Source: Candidatus Bathyarchaeota archaeon (GTDB lineage: Archaea > Thermoproteota > Bathyarchaeia > Bathyarchaeales > Bathyarchaeaceae). From it: 64,000 nucleotides of DNA. Made by a program: the position numbers and the translations under genes. Below, in pieces: positions 35,583 to 43,900 of this stretch. A model generated the notes under the pieces. It saw only the letters and a list, made by a program, of their open reading frames with translations, searched no databases and had not been told where the DNA came from. Where the stretch lies: positions 62,001 through 126,000 of the forward strand of contig JAUWDY010000002.1 of the NCBI GenBank assembly GCA_030608565.1, given 5' to 3'. Within the stretch, counting starts at the first letter, position 1. Each line of letters begins with the position of its first letter.

Positions 35583-35957
35583 ATGGCCAAGTATAGGAGT
35601 AGGTTAGAGATTATTGCGGATGTTCTCGGTGTGGTTAGTGGTGGTGCTAGGAAAACTCAGATTATGTATCAGGCTAATTTGAGTTACAAGCTTTTGATTC
35701 ATTATTTGAAGGATGTTATCGATATGGGTTTAGTGAAGATGAAAGGTGAGAACACTTATGAGCTTACGGAGAAGGGTTTTGACTTCCTTGAAGAGTTTAA
35801 GGGTTATCATCAGCATCGTGTGGAGGTTGAGGAGCAGCTGAATGGTGTCCAAAATGAAAAGATGATGTTAGAGACCAAGTTTCTTAATGCGAAGAGTATG
35901 GATGCTGGTTTGAAGAATTGTGTCGACGAGAAAGATGAAGAAGAGAAAGCGACGTGA
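35583..35957 (+). CDS. winged-helix regulator with C-terminal coiled coil
   Basis: A 124-aa PF14947-like winged helix: RSRLEIIADVLGVVSGGARK TQIMYQANLSYKLLIHYLKD VIDMGLV and YELTEKGFDFLEEF, then a charged helical tail (HRVEVEEQLNGVQNEKMMLE) likely to dimerise. ATG 35583 follows AGGTGG by about eight bases; the longer TTG 35541 start is less likely. It overlaps the next membrane-protein gene by 23 bases, implying coupling and perhaps a sensor-regulator pair. Confidence 0.8.
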   Translation: MAKYRSRLEIIADVLGVVSGGARKTQIMYQANLSYKLLIHYLKDVIDMGLVKMKGENTYELTEKGFDFLEEFKGYHQHRVEVEEQLNGVQNEKMMLETKFLNAKSMDAGLKNCVDEKDEEEKAT

Positions 35958-36477
35958 GGTGGATGGAGTGTCGGGTTTAAAGGCTATTGCTGTTTTGTTT
36001 GTTCTGTTTTCTCTTGTATCCTCTGTTTTCGTGGCAGGCACTCAGGCGTTGGATGTTGAGGATGCGGCTTCGTCTGCTATTGAGAGCGCTGAGTTGGCTG
36101 TTGACGTGGTTTATGACGCGGTTTTGGAGGCTGAAGGGGCTGGGGCAAATGTTTCAGGCTTGTTGGATGAGTTGAATGATAGTGCTGAGGCGTTATCTAA
36201 AGCGTATATATCTAATAGAGTTGGAGATTTTGATGATGCGATCTATTTTGCTGATTTATGTTATGGTTTGGTTGCGGGCATAGAGGCTGAGGCAAATGAG
36301 TTGCGGGATGTTGCTGTCGTCGAAAGGGATCAGCGTTTGCTTTTAACTTCTTTTGGTTCAGTTCTTGCTGCTGTCTCTATTTTTTGTGGTGGGTTTTTTG
36401 GTTGGCGTTTCTTTAAGAGCCGGTATCATCGGCGGGTTTTAGAGATGAAACCTGAGGTTGCGAGCAATGAATCTTGA
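35935..36477 (+). CDS. membrane protein with extracytoplasmic helical domain
   Basis: A 180-aa protein: basic start MKKRKRREVDG, hydrophobic signal/anchor (GLKAIAVLFVLFSLVSSVFV), an acidic alanine-rich helical domain (about 40-140, with heptad-like VEDAASSAIESAELAVDVVY), and a C-terminal membrane helix (SVLAAVSIFCGGFFGWRFF) ending in a basic tail. No family recognised. It is embedded in an overlapping gene chain with the winged-helix gene upstream and the DUF1616-like gene downstream. Confidence 0.7.
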   Translation: MKKRKRREVDGVSGLKAIAVLFVLFSLVSSVFVAGTQALDVEDAASSAIESAELAVDVVYDAVLEAEGAGANVSGLLDELNDSAEALSKAYISNRVGDFDDAIYFADLCYGLVAGIEAEANELRDVAVVERDQRLLLTSFGSVLAAVSIFCGGFFGWRFFKSRYHRRVLEMKPEVASNES

Positions 36478-37069
36478 AGAGTGCAAGTCTGTTTTTGCTG
36501 TGACAGTTCTAGGTTTGACTCTGGTTGCGGCTTTTCCTACGGTTAGTATGGTTTTGCCTTTTCCTAGCGGTGGGGAAAGATTTTCTGAGCTTTGGCTTCT
36601 AGGCCCTGATCATATGGCTGAGGGTTATCCGTTTAATGTTAGGGCTGGTGAGGTGCAGGGGCCGATCTATGTTGGTGTTAGCAATCATATGGGTTGTCCA
36701 GAGTATTATGTAGTTTATGTGAAGTTTCGCAATCAAACTCAGCCTCTTCCCAATGCTACCGCTTCTGAGCCTAGTCCTTTGTCTCCGCTGTACGAGTTTC
36801 AGTTTTTCTTGGCAGACGGTGAAACGTGGGAAACGCCTGTGAATTTTATTGTTGAAGACTTGAGGTTCGAGGGAAATAGTAGTTTTGTGACTGGAATTTC
36901 GGTTAATGACCTTGTTTTTGCGGTTGATCTTTTTTCGAGTTGGGATTCGGAGCAAAATGGGTTTTATTATCAGTTGTTTTTTGAGCTTTGGTTATACAGT
37001 GGGGATTTGCAGGTTTTTCAGTTTCATGATCGTTTTGTTGGGATTTGGCTGAACATGACGCGTACTTAG
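36467..37069 (+). CDS. DUF1616-like secreted/membrane protein
   Basis: A 200-aa protein with one N-terminal membrane helix (SVFAVTVLGLTLVAAFPTVS) and an exported beta domain. FSELWLLGPDHMAEGYPFNV and GPIYVGVSNHMGCPEYYVVY are the conserved blocks of the DUF1616 C-terminal region; the usual multi-helix N-terminal half is missing. NxT/S sequons suggest glycosylation. ATG 36467 overlaps the preceding stop by 11 bases. Function unknown; often found near surface-polysaccharide genes. Confidence 0.72.
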   Translation: MNLEECKSVFAVTVLGLTLVAAFPTVSMVLPFPSGGERFSELWLLGPDHMAEGYPFNVRAGEVQGPIYVGVSNHMGCPEYYVVYVKFRNQTQPLPNATASEPSPLSPLYEFQFFLADGETWETPVNFIVEDLRFEGNSSFVTGISVNDLVFAVDLFSSWDSEQNGFYYQLFFELWLYSGDLQVFQFHDRFVGIWLNMTRT

Positions 37070-37085
37070 TGTTGTCTAAGCAATT

Positions 37086-37117
37086 CCCTCTCTTATAGAC
37101 CCCCTATACGGGGGGGA
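37086..37117 (+). terminator. C-rich 3'-end motif with hairpin
   Basis: CCCTCTCTTATAGACCCCCT followed by ATACGGGGGGG; the C- and G-runs can pair. It begins 17 bp after the DUF1616-like stop, in sense orientation. Confidence 0.55.
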
Positions 37118-37230
37118 TCATTGTTTCCGATGTTTTGAGGGGCACATTAGTACATAATTGTGTTCTAGAAAATTCGGCGTATTGTTATAGAACTCCTCTA
37201 CTTATGTGTTTAATTGAGAGACGTGCAGAG

Positions 37231-37243
37231 TATTATTTAAATA
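37231..37243 (+). promoter_or_regulatory. TATA box of the secreted 37.3-kb gene
   Basis: TATTATTTAAATA lies 40 bp before ATG 37283. An earlier in-frame ATG (37253) is only 10 bp from the box and would precede the transcription start. Confidence 0.55.
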
Positions 37244-37282
37244 GAAAGGTCTATGCTTCATCCAAAGGGAAAGGATATCAAA

Positions 37283-38182
37283 ATGAAAGGTAAAACAAAA
37301 GCGGTAACTTCTGTTGCCACAGTATTGGTAATGCTGCTCATCGGATCGGCATTTCTAAATGTTGCTTTTGCTCAGGATTATGTGAGCGGTACTCAGGATG
37401 ACACGCTTGGAGTTTGGTTATTCAGCGCAGGCACCACCGTTCCAGGTGCTGCACCCACTGATGAAATAGTAGAAAGAGCACTCTTCTACAGCCTACTTGA
37501 TCTCATAGGTGACGAAGCGGTAGAGGTCTACGATTTCGGTTGGGGATGGATTGAACCAACCACTGGACAAGAAGACACAACGTTGGCAGAGGTCATTGTA
37601 GGTCTTTCAGCCATCGACGACTTTGGCGACATTTCAAATCCAGGCGACGACGACGCTAACTTCGATACAGGAAGCGGAGGATACTTCGAAGGAGGCTTAG
37701 ACACAAATGGTTCTCGTGTGATTGTTGCGGATGGCGTAGTGGCGACTGGGGTGTTGGGGCCTTCGGGGGCAACCAATGCAGCGGAGGCAAAAGCTGCGAT
37801 TGATGGTTTTGAGATTTTCATCTTTGAAGACGCTGAACTCAGCGGCATGACAATAACCCTAAGCAACAACCTAACGTTGAGCATAACTTTTTCACTTGCA
37901 GACCTTCAGGTCAATCCACCAACACATAATTATGCTGACGACACCCTAATTGCAATCGACTTGGACAGTTTGGTGGACTTTGACGGCACATTCATCGACA
38001 CAATTCGAATACAAGATGACGGCATCTCTCAGACGAGTACAGTCTCGGGCGACACAACCCTAGAGATAGACGCAATAGCGACCATGCATGTTATTCCAGA
38101 AGTGTCTCTTGGCACAATAATGGCCTTAGTTAGCATGTTCGGAAGTCTAGGCGTTTATGTGATGAGAAGGAAGAAAAACTAA
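37283..38182 (+). CDS. secreted acidic protein with putative archaeosortase sorting tail
   Basis: A 299-aa exported protein from ATG 37283 (chosen from the TATA box and AAAGGGAAAGGAT upstream). Signal peptide MKGKTKAVTSVATVLVMLLI with AFA-type cleavage. The mature part is acidic and beta-rich, with Asp-rich loops (NPGDDDANFDTGSGGYFEGG) likely to bind calcium. The C-terminus is tripartite: VIPEVSLGT, a hydrophobic helix, then RRKKN. The same VIPExLGT-helix-RRK layout ends the protein at 62.4 kb, near the archaeosortase, so both are candidate substrates. Biological role unknown, probably surface layer. Confidence 0.75.
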   Translation: MKGKTKAVTSVATVLVMLLIGSAFLNVAFAQDYVSGTQDDTLGVWLFSAGTTVPGAAPTDEIVERALFYSLLDLIGDEAVEVYDFGWGWIEPTTGQEDTTLAEVIVGLSAIDDFGDISNPGDDDANFDTGSGGYFEGGLDTNGSRVIVADGVVATGVLGPSGATNAAEAKAAIDGFEIFIFEDAELSGMTITLSNNLTLSITFSLADLQVNPPTHNYADDTLIAIDLDSLVDFDGTFIDTIRIQDDGISQTSTVSGDTTLEIDAIATMHVIPEVSLGTIMALVSMFGSLGVYVMRRKKN

Positions 38183-38256
38183 AATCTCAAGTAAATGTCA
38201 CTTGCGTGCGCACAAGTCTTTGCATCAAAATAGGTAAATCTGCTTTTGGGGAAGAG

Positions 38257-38297
38257 TGTTTTTCTCTCGCATAGACCTCCATATACCCCCCTATTTA
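38257..38297 (+). terminator. diverged C-rich 3'-end motif
   Basis: GTGTTTTTCTCTCGCATAGA then CCTCCATATACCCCCCTATT. Lies about 75 bp after the secreted-protein stop, sense orientation; the most diverged copy. Confidence 0.4.
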
Positions 38298-38392
38298 TAC
38301 GTCTGATGTTGTTTTTTGGCGTTTGCTGTTAAGTGGTTTTTGTTCTAGAAGATGCATGCAATGGATGAAGTTTGTTGTGGAACCCCGTTTAT

Positions 38393-38417
38393 GCCGGTTC
38401 GAATCCGTCCCCCGACT
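38393..38417 (+). pseudogene. tRNA 3'-end-like fragment (possible att remnant)
   Basis: GCCGG TTCGAAT CCGTC forms a T-arm with one mismatch and a consensus loop, followed by a 7-nt acceptor-like CCCCGAC and one base. No matching 5' half (GTCGGGG) precedes it, so only the 3' end of a tRNA is present. GTTCTAGAA and ATGCATGCA lie 33-50 bp upstream. 3' tRNA fragments are typical scars of integrated elements. Confidence 0.45.
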
Positions 38418-38467
38418 CTAAGCATATGCCTTAAATGTAAATGAGAATCGTAAGGAGAAGTTTGAAG

Positions 38468-39097
38468 TTGAGAGTGGTTTTAGCTGTTGGGGCGCATCCT
38501 GACGATACTGAGTTGGGATGTGCTGGAACTCTAGCGTTGCACAAATTAAATGGAGACAAGGTGTACCTTCTCGTCTTAACTAAGGGAGGGGCTTCAGGAG
38601 ATATTGAGGTTAGGGCGAGGGAATGCAGAAGGGCTGCAGAAATATTGGGTGTAGACGACTTGTTCTTCGGTGGACTGGAAGATACGAAGGTGCATGATGG
38701 AAGAGAAACCATAGATGTCATTGAGAAGATTATTGACAAGGTCAAACCAGACATCGTTTATGCGCCTACCCCCAAAGACACGCATCAAGATCATAGAAAC
38801 ACGGGGCATTCAACCATGTCTGCTGGAAGGCATTGCAGGATGATACTTCTGTATGAAGGGGCCAGCACGCAGAGAGATTTTGTTCCTCAGGTTTTTGTGG
38901 ATATAAACAGGACTTTTAAATTGAAGAAAAAGGCGATTCGTGTTTTTGGGTCTCAGCTGAATAATCGTAGTGGAGGATATTCGTCAGCTGTGAAGGCTGT
39001 TGAAGGATTAGCTAAATATCGGGGCTACCAAGCTGGATTGGATGTGGCAGAAGCCTTCGAGGTGGGTAAGTTCCTCTTTGATCTTAGGTGCAGATAA
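38468..39097 (+). CDS. PIG-L/LmbE-family deacetylase
   Basis: A 209-aa zinc-dependent N-acetylglucosaminyl deacetylase-family protein. Metal motif AHPDDTELGC near the N-terminus and HQDHRNTGHSTMSAGR further on. Members remove acetyl from GlcNAc-linked substrates (PIG-L, BshB, MshB). TTG 38468 is preferred because AAGGAGA ends 10 bases before it; ATG 38441 in the same frame would add nine residues. The following BshC-like gene overlaps its end, which hints at a two-enzyme step in a modified-sugar or thiol pathway. Confidence 0.9.
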   Translation: MRVVLAVGAHPDDTELGCAGTLALHKLNGDKVYLLVLTKGGASGDIEVRARECRRAAEILGVDDLFFGGLEDTKVHDGRETIDVIEKIIDKVKPDIVYAPTPKDTHQDHRNTGHSTMSAGRHCRMILLYEGASTQRDFVPQVFVDINRTFKLKKKAIRVFGSQLNNRSGGYSSAVKAVEGLAKYRGYQAGLDVAEAFEVGKFLFDLRCR

Positions 39098-40757
39098 TTT
39101 CAACGAACTCGTAGATTCGTGCATCTCTTTCTACGAGGAAAACAAGGATAGAATGAATCTGGAACGCGTTCGTGAGAAGCGAGCCAAACTTTCTAGTTTT
39201 GTGGAAGTTTTTCATAATGATTGTGGGACATTAACGTCTTCTGTTCAGAAGAGGGTTGGAGATCTTAAACATGGAACTGGTCTCGTCTTGATGACGGCTC
39301 ATCAGCCGAATTTTTTTGCTTATAGCGGAGTTTTCCGTAAGGCTACATTGAACTTTGTCTTGGCGAGAAAGCTTGAAGAACTGTTGAAGGTTCCAGTTGT
39401 TGGCTTCTTTGGGATTGCAGATCAAGATTTTACTGACGACCGATGGGTTAGGTCATGTCAGCTTCCAGCGGTTCAGAGAAGCGGGGGTATCCTATCAATA
39501 GACGTGAAGCTTCCTGAAAGGTTGATGCTGAACAGGGTGGTTAAGCCTTCTCCCGATCTGCTAAAGAAGTGGAGGACTGATATTGAGAAGTGGCTTAACG
39601 ACGCCATTCGATCGGTGAATAGATTTTGTAAGGAACAGGGGTTAGCAGAATTATCCTCTGCTCCTTCTGTGGCTACCTTGCATGAAAATTTTGAGTCTTT
39701 TTGGAATATCGTGGAGGATTGTTATGAGCGTTCGGAGAAGTATTCTGATTTTAATGCTTTTCTGATGTCGAGGATTGTGAACGATGTATGGGGGTACGAC
39801 ACGGTTTTCTCGCGTTTCTCGGAATGTCAGCAAGCCTTTGTTGGCGAGTTTGGTTTCTTATTGTCTCGTTCTGAGGATTACTCAAGGTTGTTGAGGGAAG
39901 CGAAGCAGATGCCACATGATGAAGGCATTGGTGGTGGAGTTTCAGATCAGGAGCCTTTGCTGGCTCCGTTCTGGTATCACTGCGATTGTGGAAGTAAGGT
40001 TAAGCTATTTCTGATAGAAAAGGATGGGTGTTTGTTTGGTAGGGGAAACTGCGTGAGTTGCGAGGAACGTTACGAGTTAGAATTTGGTGTTAGGAACGAT
40101 CCTGATATATCGGATATTGCCGCTCGAATATCGGCGAGAGCCGTCCCTATGAGTTTGGTCTTCTTTAATGGTTTAATACCCTCCTGTTACGTTGGAGGCG
40201 TTGGAGGCATTAGATATCTGATGGAAGCTGAACATGTTGCAAAGGGACTTGAAATTCCTTTTCCTCGCGTTGCTGTTTGGCGACCCCATGACAAGTATCT
40301 GGGAGTAGGGCAGATGGAGGCTGTGCTGGAACTCAAGCGAATCTGCAAGGATTTAGATGCTCGGGATCTTTCCACAGCTAAAGATTTGTTGGAGTCTCGC
40401 ATATCTGAAGTACGTGAGCGTCTTGGAAAGCTTGAGGTGTCAAAGAAGAGAGTTATTGAAAAATCGAAGAGACATCCAGATGATGAGAAGGTGAAAGAAG
40501 AGATTAAGAGGATTTCGATGAGTCAAACTGAGATAAAAAAATCCTCCAATCTCTCAGTGATTAATCATGAATTGAAAATTCTTGAGAACATTTCAGCTGT
40601 TATGGACTTAATACCGAGCATAATAGACTACGCTGTGAACATTGGATTAGAGGAAACGAGTGATCAATGGATACGATATCTGAGTGAAAATGGAAGTCTG
40701 TCTCCTGATGTTCATCTCGAATCCGTTCTAGCCGGATTTCAAGCTGGAGACCTGTAG
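39078..40757 (+). CDS. BshC-like protein
   Basis: About 559 aa. VLMTAHQPNFFAYSGVFRKA TLNFVLARKLEE and VPVVGFFGIADQDFTDDRWV recall the Rossmann-like core of BshC, the putative cysteine-adding enzyme of bacillithiol synthesis, and the long helical C-terminus (about 420-520) also fits. A zinc-ribbon-like CDC...CVSC insertion (about 315-345) is unusual. Start uncertain: TTG 39078 has GAGGTGG 12 bases upstream; ATG 39042 gives 12 more residues and a 56-bp overlap with the deacetylase. Bacillithiol is not known in archaea, so a related thiol or glycan modification is as likely. Confidence 0.6.
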   Translation: MILGADNFNELVDSCISFYEENKDRMNLERVREKRAKLSSFVEVFHNDCGTLTSSVQKRVGDLKHGTGLVLMTAHQPNFFAYSGVFRKATLNFVLARKLEELLKVPVVGFFGIADQDFTDDRWVRSCQLPAVQRSGGILSIDVKLPERLMLNRVVKPSPDLLKKWRTDIEKWLNDAIRSVNRFCKEQGLAELSSAPSVATLHENFESFWNIVEDCYERSEKYSDFNAFLMSRIVNDVWGYDTVFSRFSECQQAFVGEFGFLLSRSEDYSRLLREAKQMPHDEGIGGGVSDQEPLLAPFWYHCDCGSKVKLFLIEKDGCLFGRGNCVSCEERYELEFGVRNDPDISDIAARISARAVPMSLVFFNGLIPSCYVGGVGGIRYLMEAEHVAKGLEIPFPRVAVWRPHDKYLGVGQMEAVLELKRICKDLDARDLSTAKDLLESRISEVRERLGKLEVSKKRVIEKSKRHPDDEKVKEEIKRISMSQTEIKKSSNLSVINHELKILENISAVMDLIPSIIDYAVNIGLEETSDQWIRYLSENGSLSPDVHLESVLAGFQAGDL

Positions 40758-40872
40758 GAATAGTAAAATACTATAGAATTATCTTCCTTGACTGCTTAAG
40801 TAGAACGAAAAGATTGTTTGACATGTCTGAGAATTACATTGGTTCTGTTCTGATGGGGAGAAATGGAGAGAG

Positions 40873-41652
40873 ATGGTAGCTCACCTTCACCGTGCGACTC
40901 ATTCCAAGAATTCGTTCTCGCACACGCGACGTTTGAATAGAGCATGTAATTCAGACGTTATGGTGATTATCCCTGCTCTTAATGAAGAGAAAAATATAGC
41001 AACGGTAATTCAGGAACTAAATCAAATGGGTTATGACAACATTTTGGTTATAGATGGCAATTCTACTGATAGAACTGTTGAGGTTGCTAAAGAATTTGGA
41101 GCAAATATTATTGCTCAGAACGGAAGCGGAAAAGGCGATGCATTGCGCCAAGCTTTTAACCATGATGGCCTTGACGGTAAAGCGATTGTGATGATGGATG
41201 CTGATGGTTCGATGGATCCTAAGGAGATACCACTGTTTATTGAAGCTTTAGATTCGGGTGTAGATTTAGTGAAGGGTTCGCGTTTCTTACGATATGGACA
41301 TTCAGAGGATATGACCCTGATTCGTTGGATTGGGAATCGATTTTTCGTTTCGTTGGTCAACTTGTTTTGGTCTGCTAACTATACGGATTTGTGCTATGGT
41401 TTTGGAGCTTTCAAAAAAGATGCAATAAAGAAGTTACATCCATATTTGAAGTCGACAAACTTTGAGGTTGAGACGGAAATTTTTATTAAGGCTAAAAAAT
41501 TGGGATTGGTGGTCACAGAAGTACCCAGCATAGAATTCCGAAGGAGACACGGTAAATCGAATTTATCCGCTTTTAGGGACGGATTTCGTATTCTGAAAAC
41601 AATTATTGAAGAACTTGTTAGCAGACGTTCGATAAAATTGCATCACCGCTAA
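40873..41652 (+). CDS. GT2 glycosyltransferase, polyprenyl-phosphate sugar synthase-like
   Basis: A 259-aa GT-A enzyme without membrane segments. MVIIPALNEEKNIATVIQEL, VIDGNSTDRTVEVAKEFGAN and MDADGSMDP (the DxD metal site) match dolichol-phosphate mannose/glucose synthases of family GT2. It would charge a lipid carrier with a sugar for N-glycan or surface-polymer assembly. About 28 residues precede the core, so the start could be ATG 40951; GGAGAGAG before ATG 40873 supports the longer form. First of the glycosyltransferases in the cluster. Confidence 0.9.
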   Translation: MVAHLHRATHSKNSFSHTRRLNRACNSDVMVIIPALNEEKNIATVIQELNQMGYDNILVIDGNSTDRTVEVAKEFGANIIAQNGSGKGDALRQAFNHDGLDGKAIVMMDADGSMDPKEIPLFIEALDSGVDLVKGSRFLRYGHSEDMTLIRWIGNRFFVSLVNLFWSANYTDLCYGFGAFKKDAIKKLHPYLKSTNFEVETEIFIKAKKLGLVVTEVPSIEFRRRHGKSNLSAFRDGFRILKTIIEELVSRRSIKLHHR

Positions 41653-41843
41653 TTCTGTTTGAATCAGTTTTGTATGACCTCCAAGTCACCCTGACCAAAC
41701 TTTGATGATCATAGCTACTTGCAGTGAGTCAATGCTTGATTAGAATTAGATTGAATAAAGTGCCTGAAAAGATAGGCATTATGACGCGCCTATAATTGTG
41801 TACCGAGAAGGTTTGAGGAATATTCTGGGATTGTGTAGAAAAT

Positions 41844-42845
41844 TTGAGCAGAGAAAAATTAAGGGTTGCTGTTGTTGGATTGGGTAAGATGGGGGTACTC
41901 CATGCAAGTATTTTAAACATTCTGCCCAATGTTCAGCTTACGGCGTTATGTGACAAAAGCACTGTAATTCTTAAATTTTCTAAAAGAATATTCAATAGAG
42001 TTCATGTAGTCGATGATGTGGAGAAGCTCTCCGCTTTAGATATCGATGTAATCTATGTAACAACGCCGATATTTTCTCATTCACTTGTTGCTAAGAACGT
42101 ATACTCAAGGGAAATAGCACGTAACCTATTCATTGAGAAAACTCTTGCATCAAGTTATGATGAAGCGAAGGAGGTTTGTGAGTTAGCCCAAGCTTTTGGG
42201 GGTGTTAACATGGTTGGTTACATGAAAAGATTCGCTGTTACCTTCAGGAAAGCAAAGAATCTACTGACTCAAGAGACCTTGGGAGAAGTAAGTTCTTTTG
42301 ATGCATATGCTTACTCATCAGATTTTCTAGGGAGTAAAAAAAACTCAAAAACATCTGCATCTAGAGGAGGAGCTCTCAGGGATTCAGGGTGCCATGTCGT
42401 GGACTTAGCACTATGGTTTTTTGGCGATTTACAGGTTGACTCAGCTAAGCTGCAATCACCAACTGAAAAAGATTCTGAAAATTCTGTATATTTCAGAGTC
42501 AAAAAACCTAGTGGTTTGGAAGGAAAGTTTAGTGTATCGCGATGTATGGAGAACTACCGCCTACCTGAGATGGGGCTACTAGTTAGAGGTTCTAAAGGGA
42601 TTATGAGGGTAAATGATGATAAGGTGAGCTTGAAGCTGAAGGGTGGAAAATCATCTACATGGTATAGGCATGACCTTAATGATAACGTGTTTTTCTGGCT
42701 GGGGGCACCAGAATATGTTCGTGAGGACGAGTACTTCGTTAAGTCGGTGTTAGAAAATCGTAGTGCGGAACCGAGTTTCTACGCTGCTTCAAAAGTTGAT
42801 TACATTATTGACCAAGTAAGGTATAGGGCTGGCAGAAATGAGTAA
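41844..42845 (+). CDS. Gfo/Idh/MocA-family oxidoreductase
   Basis: A 333-aa NAD(P)-dependent sugar oxidoreductase starting TTG 41844. Rossmann loop VAVVGLGKMGVLHASIL, the EKTLASSYDEAKEVCELAQA segment with the catalytic-type EK, and GGALRDSGCHVVDLALWFFG with the active-site His. Such enzymes oxidise or reduce sugar nucleotides. It overlaps the next gene by eight bases. Probably modifies a nucleotide sugar used by the neighbouring transferases. Confidence 0.88.
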   Translation: MSREKLRVAVVGLGKMGVLHASILNILPNVQLTALCDKSTVILKFSKRIFNRVHVVDDVEKLSALDIDVIYVTTPIFSHSLVAKNVYSREIARNLFIEKTLASSYDEAKEVCELAQAFGGVNMVGYMKRFAVTFRKAKNLLTQETLGEVSSFDAYAYSSDFLGSKKNSKTSASRGGALRDSGCHVVDLALWFFGDLQVDSAKLQSPTEKDSENSVYFRVKKPSGLEGKFSVSRCMENYRLPEMGLLVRGSKGIMRVNDDKVSLKLKGGKSSTWYRHDLNDNVFFWLGAPEYVREDEYFVKSVLENRSAEPSFYAASKVDYIIDQVRYRAGRNE

Positions 42846-43740
42846 CGAAAGAAAAAAGATGTTGCTGGTTGGGGATAACCCGTTTCACGGCATAAGCCAT
42901 CTTTCGCAAGAGCGGGCGAGAGTTAGAGGTGATGCGATGGTCTATCCAGAATATGCTGCTAACTTAGTTATGACTTCCCTTGAGAATGGAGCTGACGGCT
43001 TCATGTTTTCGGTTAGTGAGATGACTCTTTCGATACTTCGAATAATCTGTGAAATGGGGGGAGGTAGGCGCTTAAGACTTTATGCTATCGTACCGTACGC
43101 GTTTGAGTATGTTAGATTAGCTACTCAGATCGGGACGCCTGGTTTGATCAAGAAGTTTGCGAAACAAATAACAGTTTCAAGAAACGTAAGAGCGATTGCA
43201 ATGGGACTGAAAGGAGTTGTAAGGACGGACCCCGTTGCTCTTTTGAAGACTTACCTAATTTATGAAATCTCAAGGATAAAATCATCAGCAGGTAAACAAG
43301 CAAATCTAGACTCAGTATTGCTTCACGAGATAATAACCGATATGGCTCTAGCCCTTAACCTAGATTGGCTCTTTAAATCATATATGGACTTTATGTTGGA
43401 ACTCCAAATGAAGCCTGGCTTCAATACCCGTAATTTTGCGTATCTAGTAAAAAAATTTGGAGATTGGAATTTGGATCTGCGTGAAACAATAATAGTTACA
43501 CCCTTTAATAAAGTGGGATTCCAGATGAACCCCTCTCAAATAGAATGCGAAAAAGCCTTAGCAAATCTCCCTGAACCCAACACAATAGCAATAAGCATTT
43601 TGGCAGCTGGATACCTTAAGCCTCCCGAAGCAATAAACTACATACGAACTTTAACTGACCTGAAAGGTGTCGCTGTAGGTGTATCGAAAGAACACCATGC
43701 ACGTGAAACATTCAAGCTTCTTAAAGAAAATCTCGTTTAA
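42838..43740 (+). CDS. hypothetical TIM-barrel-like protein
   Basis: A 300-aa protein of unknown family, translationally coupled to the oxidoreductase. MLLVGDNPFHGISHLSQERA near the start, then NGADGFMFSVSE and a C-terminal TIAISILAAGYLKPPEAINY IRTL and GVAVGVSKEHHARETFKLL suggest alternating beta/alpha units like a TIM barrel. His/Asp residues in the first loop could form an active site. The tight coupling suggests it acts on the same sugar intermediate. Function not assigned. Confidence 0.65.
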   Translation: MSNERKKMLLVGDNPFHGISHLSQERARVRGDAMVYPEYAANLVMTSLENGADGFMFSVSEMTLSILRIICEMGGGRRLRLYAIVPYAFEYVRLATQIGTPGLIKKFAKQITVSRNVRAIAMGLKGVVRTDPVALLKTYLIYEISRIKSSAGKQANLDSVLLHEIITDMALALNLDWLFKSYMDFMLELQMKPGFNTRNFAYLVKKFGDWNLDLRETIIVTPFNKVGFQMNPSQIECEKALANLPEPNTIAISILAAGYLKPPEAINYIRTLTDLKGVAVGVSKEHHARETFKLLKENLV

Positions 43741-43900
43741 CGTTGTTCGTGTGGCAATGGTAGGAGATATTACGCCACCTATTTTTGGGAATAATTCAAA
43801 AATAAACACCGAGTTTTCAGTCTGTTCGTTCGTGATAATTTTTGATAATTAAGTTGTTTGCCTTTGAAACTTATCGAAAAACTCATGAATTGTTTGGAGT

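Noticed and set aside
38201..38218. ACTTG-CGTGCGCA-CAAGT hairpin after the secreted-protein gene as an intrinsic terminator
   Set aside because: The stem is only five base pairs and no T-tract follows; the C-rich motif further down is the better terminator candidate.
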